Assembly (NCBI RefSeq): GCF_030678915.1 | Contig: NZ_JAUUTZ010000021.1 | Coordinates: forward strand, 1 to 64,000 | DNA length: 64,000 nucleotides | Source: Paracoccus wurundjeri | Lineage (GTDB): Bacteria > Pseudomonadota > Alphaproteobacteria > Rhodobacterales > Rhodobacteraceae | Direction of reading: 5' to 3' | In this document: positions 8,816-17,403 of the stretch, one piece after another | Layout: every line of letters starts with the position of its first letter | How positions within the stretch are numbered: the stretch's first letter is position 1 | The notes under the pieces: model-generated | What the model saw: the letters and a program-made list of their open reading frames with translations, nothing else | The model's database searches: none | What the model was told of the DNA's origin: nothing | Program-made: the position numbers and the translations under genes

Positions 8816-9646
8816 TTACTTCACCGCGCCGAAAGTCAGGCCGCGAACAAGTTGTTTCTGGCTGAACCAGCCAAGGATCAGGATCGGTGCGATGGCCATG
8901 GTCGAGGCCGCGCTGAGCTTTGCGTAGAACAGTCCCTGAGGCGACGAGAAGCTGGCGATGAAGGCCGTCAGAGGCGCGGCATTCGTTGTGGTCAGGTTCA
9001 GCGTCCAGAATGCCTCGTTCCATGCGAGGATCACGTTCAGTAGCAGCGTCGAGGCGATGCCCGGCACAGCCATGGGGGTCAGCACATAGATGATCTCATT
9101 GCGCAGATTGGCGCCGTCCATCCGCGCGGCTTCAAGGATTTCGCCCGGAATTTCGCGGAAATAGGTGAACAGCATCCAGACGATGATCGGCAGGTTCATC
9201 AGCATCATGATGGTCACAAGGGCGATACGGGTATCCAGCAATCCCATGCTGCGCAGCCCCAGATAGACCGGCACCAGTACCCCGACCGCCGGCATCATCT
9301 TGGTGGACAGCATCCACATCAGCACGTTCTTGGTGTTTTTGGTCGGCTGGAACGCCATCGACCATGCCGCAGGAATGGCGACCGCCAGTCCCAGCAGGGT
9401 GGAACCGACCGCGATCACGACCGAGTTCCAGAAATAGCGCAGGTAATCCGAGCGCGTATTGACATCGATATAGTTCTGAAGCGTCCAGTCGAAATTGAAC
9501 CAGACCGGGGGCGAGGCGATGGCCGTGGCCTCGGTCTTGAACGAAGTCAGGATCGTCCAGATGATCGGGAAGGAGATCAGCAGCCCGATGCCCCAGGCGG
9601 CGACGGTGATCAGGGCGCGCTGGCCCGTGGTGGTTTTCCTCGCCAT
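8816..9646 (-). CDS. smoG: Polyol ABC transporter permease (SmoG/MalG-like)
   Basis: A 276-residue inner-membrane permease with about six transmembrane helices, the first near residues 12-33. The EAA-type cytoplasmic loop that docks on the ATPase is visible as EILEAARMDGANLRNEIIYVLTPM. It starts one base after the smoF stop and is followed closely by smoK, so it is part of the same transcript. Length and topology fit the MalG family. Confidence 0.88.
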   Translation of the reverse strand: MARKTTTGQRALITVAAWGIGLLISFPIIWTILTSFKTEATAIASPPVWFNFDWTLQNYIDVNTRSDYLRYFWNSVVIAVGSTLLGLAVAIPAAWSMAFQPTKNTKNVLMWMLSTKMMPAVGVLVPVYLGLRSMGLLDTRIALVTIMMLMNLPIIVWMLFTYFREIPGEILEAARMDGANLRNEIIYVLTPMAVPGIASTLLLNVILAWNEAFWTLNLTTTNAAPLTAFIASFSSPQGLFYAKLSAASTMAIAPILILGWFSQKQLVRGLTFGAVK

Positions 9647-9647
9647 G

Positions 9648-10517
9648 TCACAGCTCCAGATTCTTGCCGACGGCGCGCATCAGGAAGAAGGCGACGATAT
9701 TGGCAATGATGACGGCGATCACGCCTCCGGCGGCACCCATGCCCGCGTCGAATTGCTTGAGCGACAGGTTGTAGATGAAGAACGGGATATTGGTGGAGGC
9801 ATAGCCGGGGCCGCCCGCGGTGGTCACGTAGATCTCGGCGAAGACCGCCAGAAGGAAGATCGTCTGGATCAGCACCACAACGGTGATCGAGCGGGTCAGA
9901 TGCGGCAGGGTCAGGTAAATGAACCGGCTGAGCCAGCCCGCGCCGTCCATCTCGGCCGCCTCCATCTGCTCGCTGTCCAGCGATTGCAGGGCGGTCAGCA
10001 GGATCAGCGTGGCGAAAGGCAGCCATGCCCAGGCGACCATGATGATGATTGACAGAAGCGGCATGGTTGACAGGAAATCGACCGGTTGCAGCCCGACGGC
10101 GCGGAAGAGATGCGCGAACAATCCGTTGACCGGGTGCATGAACATGTTCTTCCAGACCAGCGCCGAAACGGTCGGCATCACGAAGAAAGGAGAAATCACC
10201 AGAATACGGACGATGCCCTGGCCCCAGAAATCCATGTTCAGCAGCAGAGCCAGAAGGATTCCGCCCACGGTCGTGATGATCAGCACACCCAGTACCAGCA
10301 CAAGCGTGTTCACAAGCGCTGGAATAAAGGCGGGGTCGGTCAGGAAATAAGTGTAATTCTCTACACCCGTCCATGAAGGAGGAGGGGTCAGGATATTATA
10401 GCGGAGAAACGAGAAATAGATCGTCGTTCCAAGCGGTATGATCATCCATGCCAGCAGCAGGATCACCGACGGTGAGATCATCAGCCGCGCCGCCTTATGT
10501 GCACGTTGCGTGGCCAT
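9648..10517 (-). CDS. smoF: Polyol ABC transporter permease (SmoF/MalF-like)
   Basis: A 289-residue inner-membrane permease with six predicted transmembrane helices and the EAA loop EQMEAAEMDGAGWLSRFIYLTLP. It pairs with SmoG to form the channel of the importer. It is separated from smoE by 244 bases that contain a stable hairpin and a dispersed repeat, which probably lower its expression relative to the binding protein. Confidence 0.88.
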   Translation of the reverse strand: MATQRAHKAARLMISPSVILLLAWMIIPLGTTIYFSFLRYNILTPPPSWTGVENYTYFLTDPAFIPALVNTLVLVLGVLIITTVGGILLALLLNMDFWGQGIVRILVISPFFVMPTVSALVWKNMFMHPVNGLFAHLFRAVGLQPVDFLSTMPLLSIIIMVAWAWLPFATLILLTALQSLDSEQMEAAEMDGAGWLSRFIYLTLPHLTRSITVVVLIQTIFLLAVFAEIYVTTAGGPGYASTNIPFFIYNLSLKQFDAGMGAAGGVIAVIIANIVAFFLMRAVGKNLEL

Positions 10518-10640
10518 GCGACAGTTCCTTCAGTTTGAGCCGGTCATGCCTGTGGCGTTCCGTGGGGCCCCTGGGGCCGTTTCGCCGTCGCCGGCCGGCC
10601 TGTGGAACCGGGAGGCGAGATGCGTCGGCGGCCCCCGGAA

Positions 10641-10662
10641 AGGTATTTATGCAAAGAAGAAG
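10641..10662 (+). repeat. Dispersed intergenic repeat core, copy 2
   Basis: A copy of the core (variant AGGTATTTATGCAAAGAAG) inside the smoE-smoF gap, opposite to the transcribed strand. Flanks are G/C-rich, but the longer arm shared by copies 3 and 5 is not obvious here. Confidence 0.6.
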
Positions 10663-10711
10663 CGGCGGGGGCGGGCGTCGTTGGGCGGAACCGGCGTGAA
10701 AGGAGGGTTGG

Positions 10712-10740
10712 CCCGACCGGGGGAGAGCGTTCCGGTCGGG
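10712..10740 (-). terminator. smoE-smoF intercistronic hairpin (attenuator/stabiliser)
   Basis: A perfect 9-bp inverted repeat (CCCGACCGG at 10712-10720 with CCGGTCGGG at 10732-10740, 11-base loop) begins 22 bases past the smoE stop. It has no strong U tract. Similar hairpins after binding-protein genes such as malE stabilise the upstream message and reduce read-through; that function is inferred here. Confidence 0.6.
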
Positions 10741-10761
10741 ATGGTTGCGCGGAGCGCCGGG

Positions 10762-12078
10762 CTATTTGGGATAGCCCGCGCGGCTCATTTCACGTGTTGT
10801 GGTTGCCTGTGCGGCGGCGAGCGCTTCTTCCGGACTGCTTTGCCCCGAGGCCGCGGCCGAGAAAAGCTGACCGACGGTGGTGGCGATGCCCTGGAATTCC
10901 GGGATCGCGACATATTGCGCGCCGACATAGGGAACCTCGTCCACTGTCGGGCTGCCCGGATTGGCCGAGTTGATGGCTGCAAGCGTCATTTCGGCGAAGG
11001 GCGCGACCTTGGTATATTCCGGGTTCCCGTAAAGCGAGGTGCGGGTGCCCGGAGGGGCGGCGATCCAGCCCTCTTTTTCGGCGACGAGTTCGGTATAGCC
11101 CTTGCCTGTGGCCCATTCGATGAAGGTCTGCGCGGCCTCGGCATTTTCGGAACTGGCCGGAATCGCCAGCGTCCATGCCCAAAGCCAGTTGGCCTTCTGC
11201 CCGCCTTCGGCTGACGGAGCCTGAGCGAAGCCGACCTTGTCGGCGACCGTTGAATCGATCGGGTTGGTCACAAAGCCGGCGGCGACGGTGGCGTCATACC
11301 ACATGCCGCATTTGCCGGTCTGGAACAGCGCCAGATTCTCGTTGAAGCCATTGGTCGAGACGCCGGGAGGGCCGAAATTTGTCATGATATCGACGTAATA
11401 GGTGATCGCGTTCTGCCATGGTTTCTGGTCGAATTGCGGGACCCACTCCATGTCGAACCATTTGCCGCCAAAGGAATTCGCCATCGAGGTCAGAAGCGCC
11501 ATGTTCTCGCCCCAGCCCGCCTTGCCGCGCAGGCAGATGCCATAGACGCCGTTATCGGGATCATGCATCTTTTCGGCGGCCTCGCGGATGAAATCCCATG
11601 TCGGCTCGTCGGGCATTTCCAGCCCGGCCTGTTCCATCAGATCGGTGCGGTACATCACCATGGCGCTTTCGCCATAGAAGGGGGCGGCGTAAAGCGTGCC
11701 GTCCACGCTAAGCGCCTCGCGGATCGTGGGCAGCAGGTCGTCCACATCGTATTCGGCGCTCATTTCAAGGGGCTTCAGCCATTCCTGTCTGCCCCAGATC
11801 GGCACTTCATAGGTACCGATCGTCATAACATCATACTGACCGCCATTGGTGGCGATATCGGTCGTGACCTTTTCGCGCAGAACGTTTTCTTCCAGAACCA
11901 CCCATTCGATCTTGATGCCGGGATTGGCGGCTTCGAATTCGCTGGTCAGCCCCTGCATGCGGATCATATCGCCGTTATTCACGGTGGCGACGGTCAGTGT
12001 GACGTCCTGAGCGGCCGCGATGCCGGCCGAGGCGCAAAGCGCCGTTGCACCCATGAGGATGCGAAATTTCGTGGTCAT
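10762..12078 (-). CDS. smoE: Polyol ABC transporter periplasmic binding protein
   Basis: A 438-residue extracellular solute-binding protein family 1 member. The signal peptide (ILMGATALCASAGIAAA, cleavage near residue 23) is followed by a mature maltose/sorbitol-binding-type fold. I chose the ATG at 12078 because it follows a strong GGAGG ribosome-binding site and begins directly with the signal peptide; the frame upstream is leader. It captures the substrate for SmoFGK. It is the first transporter gene after the promoter/operator region at 12095-12152. Confidence 0.9.
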   Translation of the reverse strand: MTTKFRILMGATALCASAGIAAAQDVTLTVATVNNGDMIRMQGLTSEFEAANPGIKIEWVVLEENVLREKVTTDIATNGGQYDVMTIGTYEVPIWGRQEWLKPLEMSAEYDVDDLLPTIREALSVDGTLYAAPFYGESAMVMYRTDLMEQAGLEMPDEPTWDFIREAAEKMHDPDNGVYGICLRGKAGWGENMALLTSMANSFGGKWFDMEWVPQFDQKPWQNAITYYVDIMTNFGPPGVSTNGFNENLALFQTGKCGMWYDATVAAGFVTNPIDSTVADKVGFAQAPSAEGGQKANWLWAWTLAIPASSENAEAAQTFIEWATGKGYTELVAEKEGWIAAPPGTRTSLYGNPEYTKVAPFAEMTLAAINSANPGSPTVDEVPYVGAQYVAIPEFQGIATTVGQLFSAAASGQSSPEEALAAAQATTTREMSRAGYPK

Positions 12079-12094
12079 GTTGTCCTCCCTTACG

Positions 12095-12152
12095 ATTTGA
12101 GCAAATGCCCTATCGATGGGCAAATATTCGCAAATGAAGAAGATTCTGTCAA
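12095..12152 (-). promoter_or_regulatory. smoEFGK-mtlK promoter with repeated operator half-sites
   Basis: Read on the minus strand there is a perfect -35 TTGACA (12152-12147), a 17-base spacer and a -10-like GAATAT (12129-12124). Overlapping and downstream of the -10 are repeated GCAAAT half-sites at 12101, 12120 and 12130, the inverted repeat ATTTG-AG-CAAAT (12095-12106) and TGCCC-N7-GGGCA (12106-12122). The half-sites cover the -10 and the start region, as expected for a repressor; the adjacent SorC-type regulator is the likely binder. Confidence 0.65.
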
Positions 12153-12285
12153 TAATCAAATGCGACCCGCGAATTCAGGACTATGATCCGGTTTCATGTA
12201 ATTGGAATGACAGGAAATTCCCGTTCCGGTCACGGAACGGCAGGGCAAGATCGGGATTCGATGACGGAAAGAGGGCAGTAAGGGA

Positions 12286-13242
12286 TCAGGCCAGCAGCCG
12301 TTCCGCCGTGGCCTCGGACGTGATCAGCCCGTTGACCAGCTGCCCTCGCAGGGCGCCACGGATTGCAGCGAGCTTGCCTTCACCCGAGGCTACGGCGATC
12401 AACGGGCGCTCCGAGCCCTTGGGTAAGGGGGCGGATGCGACGCGGCGGTTGAAATTACAATCAATAATCGTGCCGTCGCCGTCATAGACCCAGCCCGTAA
12501 TCTCGCCCGCCGCGCCGGCGTGGGCGAGTTCGTCCATTTCCGTGGCGGAGACGAAACCGTCGACGAAAAGCGGGGCTGTCCGGTCCATCTGCCCGATGCC
12601 CACTACCGACAGATCGGCATTCCTGCACAGCTCGATGGTATTTCGTGCCGCCTCCTGTTGTTGCATGGCGGCCAGTTCACCGGGATCGCTGACAAGGACG
12701 GGCAGGGGGTTGGGGTAATGCGGGCCCTCGATCCGCTCGGCGAGATGGATCGTGGCGTTATAGGGCGATGCCGAGCCGTCGGACATCATGTTGCCAAGAC
12801 GTGAGGCGACGACATGCTGCGGGCAGGACATGCGGGGGGTCTGTTCGACCATGGCTTTCAACGCCCGCCCGGTGCCAAGGCTGATCACCCGGCGCTCGGG
12901 CGATTTCAGCGTCTTTTCCAGAATCGTGGCCGCAGCGATGGCGATGCCGGTCAGCAGGTCCGGCGCGCCGGGATCCGAGGGGACAACTTCGCAACTGCAA
13001 AGCGCATAGCGGTCGGTCAGGGCCCTGGCCAGGTTCATGCAATGCGCGATCGGGTGATCCAGCCGTACCTTGACCAGCTTTTCACTGACCGCCATGGCGA
13101 CAAGACGCTGGGCGCTTTGGCGGCTGACGCCGAGTTTGCGGGCGATTTCGTCCTGCGTATTGCCCGCCACGTAATAGAGCCAGCCGGCACGTGCGGCATC
13201 GTCCAATCGGCTTGATCCCGGCGCGAATCGTCCTGTGCTCAC
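12286..13242 (-). CDS. SorC/DeoR-type sugar-binding transcriptional regulator
   Basis: A 318-residue regulator. An N-terminal helix-turn-helix (about 30-60; NTQDEIARKLGVSRQSAQRLV) is followed by the SorC-type effector-binding domain (about 70-315), which normally binds a phosphorylated sugar or polyol. It starts with GTG overlapping the stop of the upstream HAD gene (GTGA). Immediately downstream is the smoE promoter with GCAAAT repeats, its presumed target. In the Rhodobacter polyol operon the corresponding regulator is SmoC; I leave the symbol out because I cannot prove orthology. Confidence 0.85.
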   Translation of the reverse strand: MSTGRFAPGSSRLDDAARAGWLYYVAGNTQDEIARKLGVSRQSAQRLVAMAVSEKLVKVRLDHPIAHCMNLARALTDRYALCSCEVVPSDPGAPDLLTGIAIAAATILEKTLKSPERRVISLGTGRALKAMVEQTPRMSCPQHVVASRLGNMMSDGSASPYNATIHLAERIEGPHYPNPLPVLVSDPGELAAMQQQEAARNTIELCRNADLSVVGIGQMDRTAPLFVDGFVSATEMDELAHAGAAGEITGWVYDGDGTIIDCNFNRRVASAPLPKGSERPLIAVASGEGKLAAIRGALRGQLVNGLITSEATAERLLA

Positions 13243-13910
13243 CTGAGTTCCCCGGTGGTTTCCATCTGCCTCAAGAGGTGAGGGAAATCCGCCCAGTTGT
13301 CAAAGCCGGCTATTCCGGGCGGCAATTCGAGCGGAGTTTCACGCAGATGCGCGCCACCGCGATAGGCCAGTACTTTCATGCCTGCGGCCTGTGCGGCCTC
13401 CAGTCCCGGGGTGCTGTCTTCGACGACGATGGCAACCGGGGGCTTTACGCCCATCCGGGATGCCGCGAAAAGGAACAGGTCGGGGGCTGGTTTGCCGCGG
13501 GCGACCTGACTGGCGGTAAAGATTCTTCCGTTGAAGAATTCCGAAAGACCAACAAGTTGCAAGGTGCGTTCAACGCGTGGCGGGCTTGATGAGGTGGCCA
13601 CGCAGTTGGGCAGATGCAGGGCTTGAAGCATCTGTTGAAATCCGGGGGTCGGTCGCAGTTCCGTTTCGAAACGCAGCAGCAGACGGCGCCGGTATTCCGC
13701 TTCGAAATCTTCCGGCAGAGGGTGGCCGAAATTCTTGCGGATGACACGGGCGACGGTGGGGAAACTGCGGCCCAGAAATTCGCGCCGGACATCTTCGGCA
13801 CCAAGGATCAGGCCGGTTTCCGCCAGTGTCTCGATCAGGACGCTGGCGGATAACAGCTCGCTGTCGGCGATGACGCCATCACAGTCGAAGATGACCAATT
13901 CTATCCGCAT
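13239..13910 (-). CDS. HAD-superfamily phosphatase (beta-phosphoglucomutase-like)
   Basis: A 223-residue HAD hydrolase of the phosphoglycolate phosphatase/beta-phosphoglucomutase subgroup. It has motif I DCDGVIADSE near residue 9, motif II TSSSP near residue 108, the Lys of GKPAPD and motif IV VEDSTPG. The ATG at 13910 has a good AAGGA six bases upstream; the longer frame to 14102 runs into non-coding sequence. It overlaps the regulator gene by 4 bases, so it probably dephosphorylates a sugar phosphate arising in polyol metabolism. The exact substrate is unknown. Confidence 0.85.
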   Translation of the reverse strand: MRIELVIFDCDGVIADSELLSASVLIETLAETGLILGAEDVRREFLGRSFPTVARVIRKNFGHPLPEDFEAEYRRRLLLRFETELRPTPGFQQMLQALHLPNCVATSSSPPRVERTLQLVGLSEFFNGRIFTASQVARGKPAPDLFLFAASRMGVKPPVAIVVEDSTPGLEAAQAAGMKVLAYRGGAHLRETPLELPPGIAGFDNWADFPHLLRQMETTGELR

Positions 13911-14175
13911 CGGGTATCCTTCGAAAGAACAGACCAACCGGAAAAGGCCGGATGGAAACAGGGCTGTCAATGGAAAAGACGGCATATGGATTAGGTTGCT
14001 GGCGGATGAAACGGATCCCGGGGCGTGAAATGCCGCGCCAAAAGGCCCCCCATCCCGGCAGGAAGGCATTCCGGGACAGGCAGAACCCTGGAACAGAACC
14101 ATGCTGGCACAGCCGGGTTAAGATTGTATTGTCAGTCTGGAAAAGGCGACAGGGCCAATGACGAACGAGGGAAAC

Positions 14176-15753
14176 ATGACACAGATTCTTGACAGCGAAG
14201 CAGGAACGATCTTTGTCGGGGGTGGCGGTGCCGATTATGGCGCGGCGCAGAATCTGCTGCTGAAATATGCCAACCGTCACGGTTTGATCGCGGGGGCGAC
14301 AGGAACCGGCAAGACTGTGACCCTGCAGACATTGGCTGAAAGCCTGTCTCTGGCTGGTGTGCCTGTGTTTCTGGCGGATGTGAAGGGCGATCTTGCCGGG
14401 TTGTCGCGCCAGGGCGGCGAAGACGCCAAGCTGAAGGACGCATTCAGCGAGCGCGCGGATAAGATCGGGCTGACGCTGGATTATCAGGATTTTCCGGTGA
14501 CGTTCTGGGACGTCTGGGGCGAAAAGGGACATCCGGTCCGGACTACACCGGCCGAGATGGGGCCGCTTTTGCTGTCGCGCCTGATGGACCTGACCGAGGC
14601 GCAGGAAGGGGTACTGAACATTGCCTTCCGCGTTGCGGACGAACAGGGGCTCGCGCTGCTGGATCTTGCGGATTTGCAGGCAATTCTGGTCTGGGTGGGC
14701 GAGAGCGCCAAGGAATTGTCGCTGCAATACGGCAATGTCAGCACGGCCAGCGTCGGGGCGATTCAGCGCGCGCTTCTTGTGCTGCAAAATCAGGGTGGCG
14801 ACAGGTTGTTCGGCGAGCCCGCTCTGGAGCTGGCGGATATCATGCGGCAGGATCAGGCGGGACGGGGCATGATCAATATTCTTGCCGCCGAAAAGCTGAT
14901 GAATTCCCCGCGGCTTTATGCGACCTTTCTGCTGTGGCTGCTGTCGGAACTGTTCGAGCAATTGCCCGAAGTCGGGGATCCCGACCGGCCGAAAGTCGCG
15001 TTCTTCTTCGACGAGGCGCATCTTCTGTTCGACGATGCCCCGAAGGCCCTGATCGAAAAGATCGAACGGGTGGCGCGGCTGATCCGCTCGAAAGGTGTCA
15101 GCGTCTGGTTTATCAGCCAGAACCCGGCGGATATTCCCGAGGATATTCTGGGTCAGCTTGGCAACCGGGTGCAGCACGCGCTTCGCGCCTTTACCGCCAA
15201 GGATCAGAAGGCCCTGCGGCTCGCGGCCGAGAATTATCGCCCGAATCCCGATTTCGACACCGCCGATGCGATCCAGAATGTCGGGACCGGCGAGGCGGTG
15301 ACCTCGCTGCTAGAGGCGAAGGGTGTACCGGGGATCGTGCAGAAAACCTTGATTCGTCCTCCGTTCAGCCGATTGGGGCCGATCAGCGATGACGAGCGGG
15401 CGGAAACGATGAAGGCTTCGCCCATGGCCGAAAAATATGACACGCCGCTGGACCGCGAATCCGCGCAGGAAATATTGGCGAAGCGGGCAGAGGACGCCGC
15501 GACCGAAGCCGAGAAAGAGAAACAGCCCGCTTCCGGCTCGGACGATGATCTGTTCGAGATGAACCCCGGCGAACACAAGCAGGGCCGTCGCTACGAACCG
15601 GAACGCAAGGCAACGAAATCCCGGTCTTCGCGGTCTTCGCGCAGCGACAGCATCGCCGAGGCTTTTGGCAAAAGCTTTGCCCGGCAAGTGGGCACAAGGG
15701 CGGGAAAGGCATTGGTCAGGGGCGTTCTGGGATCGCTGTTCCGGGGACGATGA
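14176..15753 (+). CDS. HerA-like ATPase (DUF853 family)
   Basis: A 525-residue P-loop ATPase of the HerA/FtsK clan, DUF853 type. Walker A GATGTGKTVTLQ lies near residue 40, a Walker B-like VAFFFDEAHLLF near 280, and the arginine/glutamine-rich WFISQNPADIPEDIL sensor segment downstream. The C-terminal hundred residues are charged and Ser/Arg-rich. The family is predicted to be a DNA-translocating hexameric ATPase of unknown role. I prefer ATG 14176 (GAGGG just upstream) over 14158. Its 3' end overlaps the convergent DUF6477 gene by 38 bases. Confidence 0.85.
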   Translation: MTQILDSEAGTIFVGGGGADYGAAQNLLLKYANRHGLIAGATGTGKTVTLQTLAESLSLAGVPVFLADVKGDLAGLSRQGGEDAKLKDAFSERADKIGLTLDYQDFPVTFWDVWGEKGHPVRTTPAEMGPLLLSRLMDLTEAQEGVLNIAFRVADEQGLALLDLADLQAILVWVGESAKELSLQYGNVSTASVGAIQRALLVLQNQGGDRLFGEPALELADIMRQDQAGRGMINILAAEKLMNSPRLYATFLLWLLSELFEQLPEVGDPDRPKVAFFFDEAHLLFDDAPKALIEKIERVARLIRSKGVSVWFISQNPADIPEDILGQLGNRVQHALRAFTAKDQKALRLAAENYRPNPDFDTADAIQNVGTGEAVTSLLEAKGVPGIVQKTLIRPPFSRLGPISDDERAETMKASPMAEKYDTPLDRESAQEILAKRAEDAATEAEKEKQPASGSDDDLFEMNPGEHKQGRRYEPERKATKSRSSRSSRSDSIAEAFGKSFARQVGTRAGKALVRGVLGSLFRGR

Positions 15754-16051
15754 CGGCCGCCGCGCGCATTTCGGCCAGCAATGCGATCATGATCAGGACG
15801 TGCCGCTGCATGTCATAGGCTGGCGCGCGCAGCATGCGTAGCCCGTTCAGCCGCTCTTCCTCGGCCCGCAGAAGCTGCAGGGCATGATCATGGCCGGGGC
15901 ATTTGTGGCTGCGCAACAGCCGGGGCAGATCCCGGCCGCGCTGCCATCCGCTTTGCCCTGCCTTTGCTGCCCGCATCAGGATGCCCGGCCTGCTGGGGGC
16001 CTGATTTTTCATAGCGGGTTGAAAATCTGCGAAGCCGATGGGTGAGTTCAT
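15716..16051 (-). CDS. DUF6477 family protein
   Basis: A 111-residue basic, helical protein. The pattern PSRPGILMRAAKAGQSGW...LPRLL in the first half and a C-terminal helix AYDMQRHVLIMIALLAEMR match the short DUF6477 proteins common in Rhodobacteraceae. Function is unknown. I chose ATG 16051, leaving out an upstream stretch (to 16093) without family similarity. In this lineage it commonly neighbours the DUF6456 gene, as here. Confidence 0.7.
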   Translation of the reverse strand: MNSPIGFADFQPAMKNQAPSRPGILMRAAKAGQSGWQRGRDLPRLLRSHKCPGHDHALQLLRAEEERLNGLRMLRAPAYDMQRHVLIMIALLAEMRAAAVIVPGTAIPERP

Positions 16052-16266
16052 GGTGGTGGATTCCCCTGCAAGATGAAGGTACAGAAAATACACAACCCAA
16101 GGTGGTGTTGCGCAAATGTGCTTTGCAGCGAACGCAGGGGAAAGAATTATTTAGGATTTATTAGAGAATGTTGCGCCTCGGTTTATCAATTGCCGCGCGA
16201 CCCGCCGGCAGGATACTGCGCGGACGTTGTCTGAACCTCGTCCGCCCAAAACACAGAGGCGATGAC

Positions 16267-17295
16267 ATGATTCAGAAACAGGATTTTCCGGCAGTTGCGG
16301 AAAGCACGGATCGGGCAGGGCGGCCTGCCCCTCAACAGGCCCAGGACGTGACGCTTTATACCCGGCATATCGGGGAAGGCGTGCCGATCCGGGCCTTGGC
16401 GCGGGAACTGGGTTGTCATGCCTCGACGGTGCTGCGGAGGATTCGGCGCTTTGAAGAGCGGCGCGACGATCCTTTGATCGATTCCGCTCTTTCGGCCCAA
16501 CCCGGACAGCCCCTTGATGAAAAGAAGCTGCGGCAAGTCCTGCGTCGTCTGGTCGAGCCGGGGGCGGTGCTGGCGACCACCGATGGGATCGAGACCGCGA
16601 TCGTGACCCGCGACGATATCCGCACGGCTGTTCTTGGCCGCGACATGGCAGAGACCATGGCGCTGCGCGGCTGGATTGCACAGACACGCTCGGTCGGACG
16701 GATTTAGCGATATGTGCCGACGCCCGCCGGACGGGCCGCATTGCGGCGGATGCTGAAAGGCGAAAGCATCGGTGGCGAGGTGGCGGATCATGCCGATCAG
16801 CACCGGCTATGGGGCGAACGTGTTCTTGACGATCCCAAGGATGGCCGGTCTCGCAGGACGCGGGTCAATCTTGCCGAAAGCCCCTTGCAGGTTCTGGCAC
16901 GGCGTTCCGATGCGAATGGGCAGCCCTTTCTGAGCCCTGGCATGGTCGCTGCCGGAGAGCGCCTGCGCGAAGATTTCGAACTGGCGCAGATGGGGCCTCG
17001 GGTCACCCAGAATTGGGAAGGGTTCCTGACCGCCGGGATCGATGCCGGAGCACGAGGATTCAGCGGCGGGTCGGGCACTGCCCGCGAAAGGGTGGGGGCG
17101 GCCTTGCGCGACCTGGGACCGGAACTGGGAGACGTGGCGCTGCGTGTCTGCTGTTTCCTCGAAGGGCTCGAGATGACCGAACGCCGTCTGGGTTGGCCCG
17201 CACGTTCAGGCAAGCTTGGGCTGAAGTTGGCCCTGATACGGCTTGAGCGGCATTATCAGGAGCATTACGGCCCACGGTCTCGGTTGATAGGGTAG
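16267..17295 (+). pseudogene. DUF6456 protein interrupted by one in-frame amber codon
   Basis: A helix-turn-helix region (VPIRALARELGCHASTVLRRIRRFE) and a C-terminal DUF6456 domain (LAESPLQVLARR...VAAGERLREDFELAQMGPRV) lie in the same frame, separated only by TAG at 16705-16707. Relatives, as I remember them, read continuously through GRI-S-RY...TPAGRAALRR at this point, so a single Ser codon (TCG) to TAG change explains the break. The first half is 146 residues from ATG 16267, with GAGG seven bases upstream. The second half could restart at GTG 16714, but no good ribosome-binding site precedes it. It may be a recent pseudogene, a sequencing error or a split gene. Confidence 0.75.
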
Positions 17296-17403
17296 GGCAG
17301 GATCCGGAGCTTGCCTCTGCGGTAACCGGGGTGGGGATTGATTGGAACCGACACGCCGAATAAGCTTGCTTTCGGCATATAGGGAATTCGATCAGATCAT
17401 CTT

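Noticed and set aside
13879..15177. 432-codon minus-strand open frame across the HAD and HerA-like region
   Set aside because: It is antisense to the HerA-like ATPase with clear Walker motifs and crosses an intergenic region with no start signal.
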